Part shown: piece by piece, positions 34,926 through 43,639 of the stretch | Position numbering within the stretch: position 1 is the stretch's first letter | Layout: each line of letters opens with the position of its first letter | Source: Candidatus Kuenenia stuttgartensis | GTDB taxonomy: Bacteria > Planctomycetota > Planctomycetia > Planctomycetales > Planctomycetaceae | Reading direction: 5' to 3' | DNA: 44,214 nt | Assembly: GCA_945861465.1 (NCBI GenBank) | Contig: CAMAVB010000035.1 | Coordinates: 1-44,214, forward strand | Position numbers and translations under genes: made by a program | Notes under the pieces: model-generated | What the model was told of the DNA's origin: nothing | The model's database searches: none | What the model saw: the letters and a program-made list of their open reading frames with translations, nothing else

Positions 34926-35357
34926 ATGAAGCCTTCGAACACAATCGACATCCTGTATGACGCCAATTGCAGGTTTCTTACGCGGACCACGCAGTTTCTG
35001 AAACGCCGGGACCACAGGAACCGCGTTCATCTGGTGAACATGGCGGCGCGGAAATTCGATGCAGGAAACTTTGACCGATCACAGTGCGAGTTGACGGCCG
35101 GGATTTACGCACGCATGCCTGACGGCACCTTGATCACGGGCCTCGACGCATTTCGGGAACTTGGTTCCGCTGTCGGCCTCAGACCACTGATTCTGCTGAC
35201 GCAACTACCCGTGATCAAGTCACTGCTGAACATGGGATACGGATTCCTTGCAAAGTCGCTGCTCAGAAATCGCCGCCCCGCCAGCCAAAAAACAGGTGCC
35301 CGAGCTATTGTCATAACGACGACGACCCCGGATTCTGTAATTCGGACTTCAAGCTGA
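34926..35357 (+). CDS. DUF393/DCC-like thioredoxin-fold protein missing the second cysteine
   Basis: This 143-residue protein starts like the DCC family (DUF393): IDILYDANCRFLTRTTQFLK, in which typical members read YDGxCxxC. Here Cys15 is kept but the second Cys of the CxxC pair is Leu. Later segments (RMPDGTLITGLDAFRELG, then a hydrophobic stretch around RPLILLTQLPVIKSLLNMGY) fit the family. DCC proteins are presumed thiol-disulfide oxidoreductases; with a single Cys a monothiol role or loss of redox function is possible. It is the likely partner of the upstream unknown protein. Both ends look complete. Confidence 0.65.
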   Translation: MKPSNTIDILYDANCRFLTRTTQFLKRRDHRNRVHLVNMAARKFDAGNFDRSQCELTAGIYARMPDGTLITGLDAFRELGSAVGLRPLILLTQLPVIKSLLNMGYGFLAKSLLRNRRPASQKTGARAIVITTTTPDSVIRTSS

Positions 35358-35464
35358 ATTGCCTTCCACGAGGCGCAGCGTCCTGCCGTGAAAGTATATC
35401 GCATTATGGCCAAATCCGCAGTGTGGGTTTGCTGAGAACGAGGTAGAAATCGACCATCGATCGG

Positions 35465-35490
35465 CCCCACCGGCGTAGAGCCGGTTGGGG
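35465..35490. terminator. Hairpin between convergent genes
   Basis: CCCCACCGGC and GCCGGTTGGGG form a stem with one bulged base and a GTAGA loop. It lies between the DCC-like and msrB genes, which converge. No T-run follows, so the function is only likely. Confidence 0.35.
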
Positions 35491-35549
35491 TCGTCGAAAC
35501 TCAAAACTTGACTCATCTGCAACATGTTTTGAAAAGCAGGCGCAGGTCG

Positions 35550-36146
35550 CTACTCAGTGGCAGGCAGCTTGATCACTGGCGGCAGTGGTTTTCCTTCGGC
35601 GATGAATTTCATCGACACGGAGTTCACGCAGTGCCGTGTGTCCTTCGCCGTGTATCTCTCGCCGAAAAACACATGTCCCAGATGGCCGTCACAGTTCCGG
35701 CAGGTGATCTCTGTGCGATCACCGTCTTCATCGAGGTGTCGTTGCACTGCACCTTCAATCTCGTCATCGAAACTTGGCCAGCCGCAATTGCTGCTGAATT
35801 TGTGCTTCGCCAAATACAATGGTGCGTTGCACTGACGGCAGATATACGTGCCGGGATCGTGCATGTCAGTGTATTCACCAACACCGGGACGTTCCGTCCC
35901 TTTCTTCAGGATGACGTACGATTCAAACTCACTCAATGCGTTGTATCGCGCTGGTACGTCTTCCGCCGGAACACTCGTAGTCATTCCTTCGTTCCCTTTT
36001 CCTGCTGTCGATGAAACGGGAGGCTCTTCCATGGTCGATTCCGGCAGAGGTGCAGGTGAACTTTGTGGGACTTCCACGGTGTGATCATCTGAGGCGCAGC
36101 CTGCACTCAGGAAAATTGTCGCCAACAGAGTCTTTATGGGTCGCAT
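35550..36146 (-). CDS. msrB: Peptide-methionine (R)-S-oxide reductase, lipoprotein form
   Basis: This enzyme repairs methionine-R-sulfoxide in proteins. The 198-residue protein starts at ATG 36146, with GGAG 8 nt upstream, and has a lipoprotein signal with LSAGC (Cys17 the lipidation site), so it works outside the cytoplasm. After a 45-residue Pro/Ser-rich linker, the MsrB domain spans about 65-190 with four zinc cysteines (103, 106, 149, 152), GWPSF (122-126), a likely resolving Cys121 and catalytic Cys173 in RHCVNSVSMKF. All catalytic parts are present. It is downstream of infC on the same strand but separated by repeat copy D, so it probably has its own promoter. Confidence 0.92.
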   Translation of the reverse strand: MRPIKTLLATIFLSAGCASDDHTVEVPQSSPAPLPESTMEEPPVSSTAGKGNEGMTTSVPAEDVPARYNALSEFESYVILKKGTERPGVGEYTDMHDPGTYICRQCNAPLYLAKHKFSSNCGWPSFDDEIEGAVQRHLDEDGDRTEITCRNCDGHLGHVFFGERYTAKDTRHCVNSVSMKFIAEGKPLPPVIKLPATE

Positions 36147-36285
36147 TCTGCATTCTCCGCAATCGCATCGCAAAACACAACGAGCACGCGGAGTTGCGTG
36201 CTCGTATATTGAAGTTTTTCAACCGATCGTAAGGTGGACTTGCGATCGAAATGCTCGCTGATCCCACACGAAAAACAAAAGAGCA

Positions 36286-36402
36286 AGTGCATTATCGACG
36301 GTGCTTTGATGTGTGCCACTGGCTCTGCCAGTGTTCTCCATCGGCATGAAACACTGGCAGTGCCAGTGGCACACAACCCATCAATCCATCAATGACAGAA
36401 CA
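36286..36402. repeat. MITE-like inverted repeat, copy D (left arm degraded)
   Basis: The right end TGACAGAACA and inner arms TGTGTGCCACTGGCTCTGCC / TGCCAGTGGCACACAACCCA match the family at 3342. The left outer arm keeps AGTGC but is otherwise changed. It ends immediately at the stop codon of infC (36403-36405), so its hairpin would form just after translation stops. Confidence 0.8.
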
Positions 36403-36942
36403 TTAATGTTTCAATGGTGTGAGCAGCACGGACATCATCTTGCCACTCTCCATTCTAGGCGCCTGTTCGACACTGGCAACATCCGCCAAACTCTTCACGA
36501 CTTCGTCCAGCATTTCGATCCCGCGCTCATGGTGCGCGTTTTCGCGGCCCTTGAACATCACGTTGATTTTGACTTTGTCACGACGTACCAGAAAGTCGCG
36601 TGCCTGACGAACTTTGGTTTCGATATCGTGCTGACCGGTCTTGGCACGCAGTCGCAGTTGCTTCAACTGAGTCTTGTGCTGTTTCGGTCCGCTGGTTTTC
36701 TTTGCGCGTTCGTAGATCACCTTTCCGTAGTTCATGATTCGACATACGGGAGGACGTGCTTCTGGACTGACTTCGACAAGATCAAGCCCTTCTTCTATCG
36801 CGATGCGCAGCGCTGCTGCTGTTTCCATTTCACCCAGCATCTCGCCCGTCGCGCTGACTACACGTATTGGGGAAATGCGAATGCGTTCATTCATGCGCGG
36901 CAAATTGCTTTGAGGAGCCGCTGTGGGACGAGATCGTTTAAT
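36403..36942 (-). CDS. infC: Translation initiation factor IF-3, AUU start
   Basis: IF-3 binds the 30S subunit and rejects wrong start codons. The start is taken at ATT (36942-36940) because a full GGAGG lies 5 nt upstream and the resulting 179-residue product matches the normal 180-residue length; no other good start fits. The N-domain begins with [20 protein letters not shown], followed by the linker VIYERAKK and C-domain ([27 protein letters not shown]). An AUU start is the known basis of infC self-control in E. coli, since IF-3 destabilises initiation there. Usually infC is followed by rpmI and rplT; here the next feature is a repeat and msrB. Confidence 0.92.
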   Translation of the reverse strand: MKRSRPTAAPQSNLPRMNERIRISPIRVVSATGEMLGEMETAAALRIAIEEGLDLVEVSPEARPPVCRIMNYGKVIYERAKKTSGPKQHKTQLKQLRLRAKTGQHDIETKVRQARDFLVRRDKVKINVMFKGRENAHHERGIEMLDEVVKSLADVASVEQAPRMESGKMMSVLLTPLKH

Positions 36943-36947
36943 GGTTA

Positions 36948-36952
36948 CCTCC
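36948..36952 (-). promoter_or_regulatory. Ribosome binding site of infC that decides an ATT start
   Basis: GGAGG lies 5 nt before ATT at 36942-36940. No ATG, GTG or TTG lies at proper distance in the reading frame. Confidence 0.85.
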
Positions 36953-37178
36953 GGAAAGAACAAATCGATCAAACTGTGACACCCGAATTCGGTGACGCAC
37001 CGAACCTCTTTGCCCGCCAGTGGCCGGTCAGAGAGACTTTCAATTCCGCCTTTTATGCCACAAATCACAATAAATTGCCAGTGGTTTCAGCGAACGAGTT
37101 CCTGAATTGGCGACTCCGGGGCTGTCTCAAACGTCCAGTAACGTCGGTGACCGATCGAAAACCCAGCAAAATCGTAAC

Positions 37179-37460
37179 TCATTCGCCCACTTCGCGTTCC
37201 GCATTTTCTTTCGACGAATTTCTTAGTTCCCGCAGAGTTCTGATGCGATCCACGGTCATCGCCAGAAAACTGAGCCCCATCACTGCGACAAACTCCACCA
37301 CGAGCAGCTTCGCTCCGTATTCATTCAGGAACTTCGCCAATGGTGCTCGCTGATCACTGAACACGACCGCAATCAAAGACATGATGGTGACAATGAAGAT
37401 GGCTGTGGCTGGGACAATCAGCTTAAACAGCAAGCTCGCCGGAGCACCTGGACCTCGCAT
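37179..37460 (-). CDS. Small membrane protein with two helices
   Basis: This 93-residue protein starts at ATG 37460, with AAGG 9 nt upstream. It has two clear membrane helices (LFKLIVPATAIFIVTIMSLI and LLVVEFVAVMGLSFLAMTV) and a charged tail (RTLRELRNSSKENAEREVGE). Topology suggests both ends in the same compartment. No family is recognised. It lies between the DAHP synthase and infC genes on the same strand, 236 bp before infC; a functional link is not evident. Confidence 0.6.
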   Translation of the reverse strand: MRGPGAPASLLFKLIVPATAIFIVTIMSLIAVVFSDQRAPLAKFLNEYGAKLLVVEFVAVMGLSFLAMTVDRIRTLRELRNSSKENAEREVGE

Positions 37461-37732
37461 CGGAATGGGCCTTGATGTGTGTTTCTGCAAGTGAAACTGA
37501 AACCCGAAACAGAACGCAACGTACTGGTATACGACGGAGTTCGGTATGTCCGGGCGGGTTTTGGACTGCGATTCCTGTGGCCTGGAGATTTCTGTCCGCG
37601 AGTTTCACCACAATGCTCAGTAATCGTTAAGAGTTCCTGGCCCGATGGGCCGAAACAAACAACAAGCGTCAAAAACACGGCGAAGTCTCTGGACGGGCTC
37701 TAACACGTTCCGACCGACAGTAGAGATCCTTA

Positions 37733-39064
37733 TCATTTCATCTGTTCTGCGATCAGGAATGCGATTTCCATCGCTTGTTCGTAGTTCAAGCGAGGATCGA
37801 CCTGGCTGCGATAATCGCGGGCGAGGTCGGATTCGGTCAGATTTCCGGGACCGCCGGTACATTCGGTGACGTCTTCGCCGGTGAGTTCCAGATGAATGCC
37901 GCTCAATCTCGTTCCCAACTCCTTGTGAAGCCGGAACGCCGTAATAATTTCGGACATGATTTCGTCGAACGAGCGTGTTTTGATTCCGTTGCGGGCGGTC
38001 TGCGTGTTTCCGTGCATTGGATCGCAGCTCCAGAGTGCGCGTTGCCCGGCCTTGAGCACGGCTTCGGCCAGACGCGGCAATCGCTCACGAATCTTCTCGG
38101 CACCGAAACGGTGAATCAGCGTCAGTCGTCCCGGTTCGTTTTCCGGATTCAGAATGCCGATCAGTTCGACCAGTTCATCCGGCTCCATGGAGTTACCGAT
38201 TTTCAGGCCGATCGGGTTTCGGATTCCCCGAAAATATTCCACATGCGCACCGTCAAGTGTGCGTGTGCGGTCGCCGATCCAGGCCATGTGCGTGCCAAGA
38301 TTGTACCAGCCGCGATTTCGCTCCATGCGGGTGAGTGCCTGCTCGAACGCCAGCAGCAAGCCTTCGTGAGACGTGAAGAAATCGACGCGCGTCAGCTGCG
38401 TGAGTTCGCCGGCAGAGACAGCTTCCATAAAGCGAATCGAATCACTCAGTGATTCCAGCAACTGTTGATAGCGCCGCGAGCCGGGTGTGTTGCGGACGAA
38501 TTCCAGGTCCCAGTTTTCCGGATGATGGAGGTCAGCAAAACCGCCTTCGCTCAGTGCGCGGATGTAGTTGATTGTCAGCGCTGATTTTTCGTAGGCGCGG
38601 AGCATCAGTTGGGGATCATTGCGGCGTTCGACCGGGGTGAAGCCCGATTGATTGATGATGTCGCCACGATAACTGGGCAGCTCCACGTCACCACGTTTTT
38701 CCGTGTCCGCCGAGCGTGGCTTCGCATACTGACCGGCAATGCGACCGACGCGGACAATCTTCTTCTTTGAGCCGCAGATCAGTACCAGACTCATCTGAAT
38801 CAGGACCTTGAGCTTCCTCAGGATCGACGTGGAATTGCAGTCGTCGAAACTCTCAGAGCAGTCACCGCCCTGCAGCACGAAAGCGTTGCCTTCCTCAGCA
38901 ATCGCCAGCTGAGTCCGCAGGCGATCCACTTCCCAGGCAGTGACGAGCGGCGGAAGGTTCGTGAGCCGACGAATGGCGTCCGCCAGTTCCTGTGGATTGT
39001 CGTACTTCGGCTGCTGTTGCGCCTGGCGTTTTTGCCACGATTCGGGTGTCCAGTGTGGGTTCAT
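37733..39064 (-). CDS. 3-deoxy-7-phosphoheptulonate synthase, class II (DAHP synthase)
   Basis: This enzyme joins phosphoenolpyruvate and erythrose 4-phosphate in the first step of aromatic amino acid synthesis. The 443-residue protein starts at ATG 39064 (an upstream extension lacks support); the MNPHWTPESWQKR start is typical of class II (plant-like) enzymes. The metal Cys69 is in LQGGDCSESFDD; other conserved segments are RVGRIAGQYAKPRS, PHENWDL-like HHPENWDLEFV, TSHEGLLLAFEQALTR, WSCDPMHGNT and HLELTGEDVTEC. All catalytic segments are present. It stands alone; no other shikimate genes are adjacent. Confidence 0.93.
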   Translation of the reverse strand: MNPHWTPESWQKRQAQQQPKYDNPQELADAIRRLTNLPPLVTAWEVDRLRTQLAIAEEGNAFVLQGGDCSESFDDCNSTSILRKLKVLIQMSLVLICGSKKKIVRVGRIAGQYAKPRSADTEKRGDVELPSYRGDIINQSGFTPVERRNDPQLMLRAYEKSALTINYIRALSEGGFADLHHPENWDLEFVRNTPGSRRYQQLLESLSDSIRFMEAVSAGELTQLTRVDFFTSHEGLLLAFEQALTRMERNRGWYNLGTHMAWIGDRTRTLDGAHVEYFRGIRNPIGLKIGNSMEPDELVELIGILNPENEPGRLTLIHRFGAEKIRERLPRLAEAVLKAGQRALWSCDPMHGNTQTARNGIKTRSFDEIMSEIITAFRLHKELGTRLSGIHLELTGEDVTECTGGPGNLTESDLARDYRSQVDPRLNYEQAMEIAFLIAEQMK

Positions 39065-39624
39065 CCCCGGATTGTTTCCATCCAGACGCCGTTTGTCACT
39101 TCCGACCGTCTGCGGTTTTGAAAGCCGGGGAAAATTTCGTTCCGTCGGCGCGCGGCGTGCGAATGGCAGGTCGAAATTCCGGGATTTGTACAAATTTTCT
39201 GGATCTGCCGTGGGAGTTATTGGGAATCATGGGAGTGATAAAATCGTCATGAACCGAAAAATAGGCAGAATGCGTAGAATCGTGATTGCATCTGCTGAAG
39301 TTCGGCGCTAGGTTGTCGATTCTCCCCCTAAATCTCGCTGACGAACAAAGCACGTCGAGTTGTCCATGGGAGGCGAGCGATGTCTTCATTCGGCGATGAA
39401 ACCACTGGGACATCAGACAGGAGTGCAGATTGAAAAACGGTTTTTATCCGAAAAGTGAAGAACTCGCTCTCTGCTCACGCAAAATTTACGCTGACCGGCA
39501 CAATGACGCTTCCAACCATCGGCGGATGCTCTAAAGTCACGCTTGATACGCACGAGCAGATGCCCGCATCCGTTTGCGAAGACACTGCAAAACACATTGG
39601 CTGGATTCTATAGAACAGATTTGC
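39065..39624. other. Intergenic region without a recognised gene
   Basis: About 560 bp lie between divergent genes. A 17-codon frame at 39380 follows a strong GGAGG, and GGAGGCGAGCGATG there is identical to the transposase start at 42350; it may be a relic of the same element. Otherwise nothing is seen. Confidence 0.4.
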
Positions 39625-40242
39625 ATGGCTTTCCCAAAACCATTTTTCCGTTGGCGACCTCACCCGTGGCATGGGCTGGAAGTCGGCCCGAATCCTCCGC
39701 GCCTGGTGAATGCGTTCATCGAAATCTCACCCTTCGACCTCGTCAAATACGAAGTGGACAAAGTGACGGGTTATCTGCGAGTTGACCGCCCGCAACGCAC
39801 GTCCTCGCAGCCGCCCGCGCTGTATGGTTTTATTCCTCGCACATTCTGTGGAGCACGTGTTGCGGAGTTGATGCCCAAGGCGCGGCGCGGCGACGGCGAC
39901 CCGCTGGACATCTGCGTGCTCAGCGAACGACCGATTACAAAATCGGAAGTCATCGTGACAGTTCGCGTCATTGGTGGTTTACCCATGCTTGATGGCGGTG
40001 AAGCCGACGACAAGATTATCGGCGTGCTGGCGCAGGATATGATCTGGTCGCATGTCGAAGACCTGGACGAGTTGCCTCAGGCCCTCGTCCAGCGATTGCG
40101 GCACTACTTCATGACTTACAAGATGATGCCGGGCGACACGACTCAACAGGTTTCCATCGACCACGTCTACGATCGCGCGCATGCGGAAAAAGTGATCCTT
40201 GCTGCGATCGCGGACTACGACGATGAATTCGGCGGCGCGTGA
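39625..40242 (+). CDS. ppa: Inorganic pyrophosphatase (family I)
   Basis: This enzyme hydrolyses pyrophosphate and so drives biosynthetic reactions. The 205-residue protein starts at ATG 39625. Family I motifs are in place: Glu33, KYEVDK (41-46), YGFIP, the metal-binding DGDPLD (Asp90, 92 and 95), and DDKIIG (Asp128, Asp129, Lys130). These are the residues that bind magnesium and phosphate, so the enzyme should be active. An ORF extension upstream to 39574 has no ribosome site. It is monocistronic between intergenic regions; a composite inverted repeat follows 32 bp after the stop. Confidence 0.93.
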   Translation: MAFPKPFFRWRPHPWHGLEVGPNPPRLVNAFIEISPFDLVKYEVDKVTGYLRVDRPQRTSSQPPALYGFIPRTFCGARVAELMPKARRGDGDPLDICVLSERPITKSEVIVTVRVIGGLPMLDGGEADDKIIGVLAQDMIWSHVEDLDELPQALVQRLRHYFMTYKMMPGDTTQQVSIDHVYDRAHAEKVILAAIADYDDEFGGA

Positions 40243-40274
40243 GCTGATATGCGACTCGCGGTAGAATGTGGTAC

Positions 40275-40480
40275 CCAGGCTGGCAACGCCGTTAAGAATT
40301 TATCGTCGTGTTTTCACCTGGTTTCTCGGAGTCCCTTCGCACCCTGGTAAGGACCGTTCGAGAAATAATTGACCGCATCCTCCTCTCCCCTGGAAGGGGA
40401 GAGGGTGGCCGGAGGCCGGATGAGTGGGATATTCGCTGGATCTGACGCTATCAGATTCTTAACGGCGTTGCCGGGCTGGG
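40275..40480. repeat. Inverted-repeat element carrying a CTCTCCCC palindrome
   Basis: The arms GGCAACGCCGTTAAGAAT (40282-40299) and ATTCTTAACGGCGTTGCC (40455-40472) are perfect 18 bp complements; imperfect similarity extends outward to about 27 bp. Inside, 40381-40430 holds the dispersed palindrome TCCTCTCCCCTGG...GGAGAGGGTGGCCGGAGGCC also seen at 22058. No gene lies inside. Confidence 0.85.
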
Positions 40481-40533
40481 GTGAACGCGGCGGAAATCAC
40501 TTCTTCTGAAATGTGACAGCACACGCTGCCGTC

Positions 40534-41832
40534 TCATTGCGGTGGCAGCAATGCATGAATTTCGATCGATCGGAAATCAAGATCAGTCTTCGGGTCGTGG
40601 CCCTGCAGGCTGATGTGGCCGGGGTCGAGGCGGCGACCTTCGCGGGGGTTGTCGTTCGGTGTGCGTGTGTCCTGCCAGTTGACGACCTGGTAGCCGTTGA
40701 CCCAGGATGCAAATTGATCTCCCTGGGCCACAAGAACTGCCGTCAGGAATTCGTGGTCATTCGCGACAACGTACCGGGCAGCGACGCGGCGGAAAATTGC
40801 GCCAGTGCCGGAATCGACGGGTTTGGTGCGATCTCCATCTTTGACACCGTTGTGCAACTGGAATTCGTAGCCGTGTGAAGGTGCTTGTGCAGTTCCTTGT
40901 TTCGCTCGAAAGAAGACGCCACCGTTGAGGACGTCACCGTTCACGCGGGCTTCTACCTTCAGCACAAAATCTCCGAACGTGTCATTCGTCTCCAGAAACC
41001 CGGGCCCACTGGAAACGTGCAGCCTTCCCTCGACAACCTCGAAATCGCTTTTGGAATCTGGTACGACGCTCCAGCCAGCTGTGTCGTTCCCGTTGAAAAG
41101 TGGTTTCAACGAAAGCGGTCGAATGAAGACGTTGCGGAACGCTGATCGCCCCTCATTCATTTGCAAACCAATGCGCCCGGTCAGACGAATGGCATCCGAC
41201 GAATCCGTAAAATCGACAATTTGCTTTTCGTCCAGCCAGACCTGAATCACAGGCCCTTTGCAGACGACACGAAAATCGTGCCACGCACCTTCCACGGCGG
41301 GCACGTTTTCTGCGATGTGTCGCCCGACGAGGCTCCCCGTCTTGTGTGTGGGATGGCTGTCACAGATATTGAGTTCATAAGTGTCCTTCACGGGATTGGA
41401 TGCATTCTGCGCTGTCCGCAGGAAGAGGCCGCTGTTGCCACCGGCGGCCACATGAAAACTGCATCGCAGTTCAAAGTCATCGAAGTGAAATGGCGTGAGC
41501 AGCAGACTTTTTTCACCACTGTCCGCGACGATGGCACCGTCCTCAACGTGCCAGTTTGTCACGGTCGGCACGTCCCACCCAAACAAAGATCGCCCGTCAA
41601 ACAGACTGATCCAGCCCGCTCGAATTTCTTCTGCCGTCAGTGACGGCGCAACGAACTCAACTGCAGCAGCAGGCGCGGCAGCAGGCGGAGTGGTTGCCTC
41701 TCCGGCGGACAGAGCAATAGATTTCGGTCGCTGCGGAACCGGTTGCGCCGAGGGATTCACCGGTTCGGCTCCGCACCCGATGGCCGAAATCATGACAAGG
41801 CAGAATAACAGCATCCACTGAGAATTTCTCAT
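40534..41832 (-). CDS. Lipoprotein with two DUF1080 (3-keto-disaccharide hydrolase-like) domains
   Basis: This 432-residue protein starts with a lipoprotein signal (MRNSQWMLLFCLVMISAIGC, Cys20 the lipidation site). After a Pro/Ala-rich linker, two jelly-roll DUF1080 domains follow (about 73-243 and 245-430), each with the marks of this family: WISLFDGRSLFGWD and PLFNGNDTAGW starts, a FELRCSF or FVLKVEA strand, SGLFLRT or GGVFFRA, YELNICD or YEFQLHNG. Planctomycetes have very many such proteins, some of which cleave 3-keto-glycosides or bind glycans. It is probably an outer membrane-anchored glycan-binding or degrading protein. Monocistronic. Confidence 0.9.
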   Translation of the reverse strand: MRNSQWMLLFCLVMISAIGCGAEPVNPSAQPVPQRPKSIALSAGEATTPPAAAPAAAVEFVAPSLTAEEIRAGWISLFDGRSLFGWDVPTVTNWHVEDGAIVADSGEKSLLLTPFHFDDFELRCSFHVAAGGNSGLFLRTAQNASNPVKDTYELNICDSHPTHKTGSLVGRHIAENVPAVEGAWHDFRVVCKGPVIQVWLDEKQIVDFTDSSDAIRLTGRIGLQMNEGRSAFRNVFIRPLSLKPLFNGNDTAGWSVVPDSKSDFEVVEGRLHVSSGPGFLETNDTFGDFVLKVEARVNGDVLNGGVFFRAKQGTAQAPSHGYEFQLHNGVKDGDRTKPVDSGTGAIFRRVAARYVVANDHEFLTAVLVAQGDQFASWVNGYQVVNWQDTRTPNDNPREGRRLDPGHISLQGHDPKTDLDFRSIEIHALLPPQ

Positions 41833-42296
41833 CGTTCAACTTTCGCATGGAATGATTCGAAAACGCAGTATAGTGGTTCAGTTTGATTCGTGGAAACGTC
41901 TGACGAGAATATCAGGGAAGTGAAGAGAACACAGACCTCGTTGGACGTTGGTTTGGCAGGTGCCTGGCAGCCAATCCCCGCCCCCGCAAATGGCGTCGAA
42001 TCAAGGCACACCGATTGGCGACACGCCGCAGGCACGACACTCCCGTGACGGAGGGGACACGCCGGTGACTGGTGACTGGGACACGCCGGTGACAGGCACC
42101 TTGACCTGACATCTAAGCTACGTCCGCGACAATCCCATTTCCATCGGGCTCGCCCCGATTGGAGTGAACAATTGACGTGCTACAGCTTCTGACCGAAGCC
42201 GACATTTGCTCTCTGCCGGGCTCGTCCCCAATGGCGTGGACTTAAGCGAAAAACGGGAAGAAATACTGGTGATTTGAAACTGGGGTAGCGAGAAAG
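41833..42296. other. Intergenic region with short direct and inverted repeats
   Basis: About 460 bp lie upstream of the transposase relic. GGGACACGCCGGTGAC occurs at 42054-42069 and again at 42078-42093, AGGTGCCTG (41958) faces CAGGCACCT (42093), and a roughly 20 bp segment of the form GGGCTCG-CCCC recurs near 42147 and 42219. This is probably left-end debris of insertion events. No gene is recognised. Confidence 0.45.
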
Positions 42297-42356
42297 CGCC
42301 TCCTTGTTGCAAAGTGGGTTTGGTCTAAAAAATCCACAACCGCAAGCAAGGAGGCG
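42297..42356 (+). promoter_or_regulatory. Inverted repeat that could mask the transposase ribosome site
   Basis: CGCCTCCTTG (42297-42306) is the complement of CAAGGAGGCG (42347-42356), which contains the ribosome binding site of the transposase (GGAGG 6 nt before ATG 42361). A transcript entering from outside would fold and hide the site, as is known for IS10 and IS50. Confidence 0.5.
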
Positions 42357-42360
42357 AGCG

Positions 42361-43527
42361 ATGATTCTACCACCGCGAAAGGCACCAGTCGAGACTCACG
42401 AAGAGGAGCGGCATCGGCAACGGGAACGGAAACGGCAACGCAGCTTCGACGAGATCCTGGAGCGGCTTAAGAGGCTCAAAGCCCAGGACGAAATTCGACT
42501 TCATCATCTTTTTGATGACGAAGAGATTCATCGGATGTGTGGCGCACTCATTATCGATTTTCGCGACAGAGTCCTCACCCCGGCAGTCACGCTGGGGCTG
42601 TTTGTGTCGCAGGTTCTCAGTCGAGGCGATGCGTGTATTACTGTCATGGCAAAATTCAATCGTGAAAGAAAGGACAGAGGGTTGCCGCCGGTGGCCGAAG
42701 ATGCGTCTGCTTACACCAAAGTGCGAGCGAGGTTGCCTGTCGTGCTGATCAATCATCTGATTGATCGTGTCAGAAAGATGGCTCACCAGATGACGCCGGA
42801 CGAATGGAAATGGAACGGGCTGAACGTGTATCTCGTGGATGGATTTGTGCTCCGGGCACCCGCCACACTGGCGAATCAGAAAAAGTATCCTCAGCCATCA
42901 AGTCAGAAAGAGGGGGCTTGGTTTTCCTCAAGTGCGTGTCGTGATAACAACGTCGCTCGCTGGTGGTTGCGTGGTGCATTACACCATCGCCCCAGTGGAA
43001 GGAAAGAAAACTGGAAAAGTGTCACTTTTCCGCGAAACACACAAGGATTTTAAAATAGGTGACATCGTCGTGGCCGACAGCAATAGCGAATTCTGTATCG
43101 CATGATTCGCTATCGAGTGGCTGGTTGTGAAGCCCCGATTACGATCGTCACAACACTGACTGACCGACAGCGTTTCACCGCCGAGGACATCGCGGAGCTG
43201 TACGGTTTGAGGTGGGATGTGGAGGTCGATATCCGGTCGTATAAATTCAGCATGGGGATGTGCGAACTTCGCTGCCTGACTCCTGAGAATCTGGACCGCG
43301 AAATCGCAGTGGCCGTTCTTGGTTACAATCTTGTACGAGTTCTGATGTGTGACACTGCAGCAGTCCTGGAAGTGCATCCTCGGGAGATCAGTTTCAGTTC
43401 GGCTCGCGACGCCTGGCTGGCGTTCCATGACGAACGAGATACGATCAATGATGTCGCGTGGCGGATCCATTCGGCCGGATCGCACTTAGTGCGAAATCGC
43501 CCCGGCCGCAACGAGCCTCGGAGGTAG
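42361..43527 (+). pseudogene. IS4-family transposase, broken by a frameshift and an internal deletion
   Basis: The first part (ATG 42361, GGAGG 6 nt upstream) encodes an IS4-type N-terminus and the first catalytic Asp (YLVDGFVLRAP). At a run of five G (about 42911-42915) the frame shifts: a shift by one lets SQKEG continue as LGFPQVRVVITTSLAGGCVV, reaching the second Asp region (GDIVVADSN) and then stopping at 43103-43105. A third segment from 43102 resumes with VTTLTDRQRFTAEDIAELYG and RWDVEVDIRSYKF, which holds the catalytic Glu. About 60-80 residues normally between the second and third parts are missing, so the transposase cannot be functional. Element ends were not identified. Confidence 0.85.
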
Positions 43528-43639
43528 CTTCGTTTGGTTCAGCAACGTGCCCAGCAGCCAGATTGGCTTCCACCTGGACGAGCCAGGATGGAAAGCGGCG
43601 TGATCAAGTTGTCGGTGAAATGCGCTGCCATGAGTGTGG

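Noticed and set aside
36313-37353. Plus-strand open frame of 346 codons
   Set aside because: It runs antisense through infC and the small membrane protein gene and into a repeat, and has no family-like sequence.
39380-39433. 17-codon frame after a strong GGAGG
   Set aside because: Too short to support as a gene; the match to the transposase start suggests a relic or chance.
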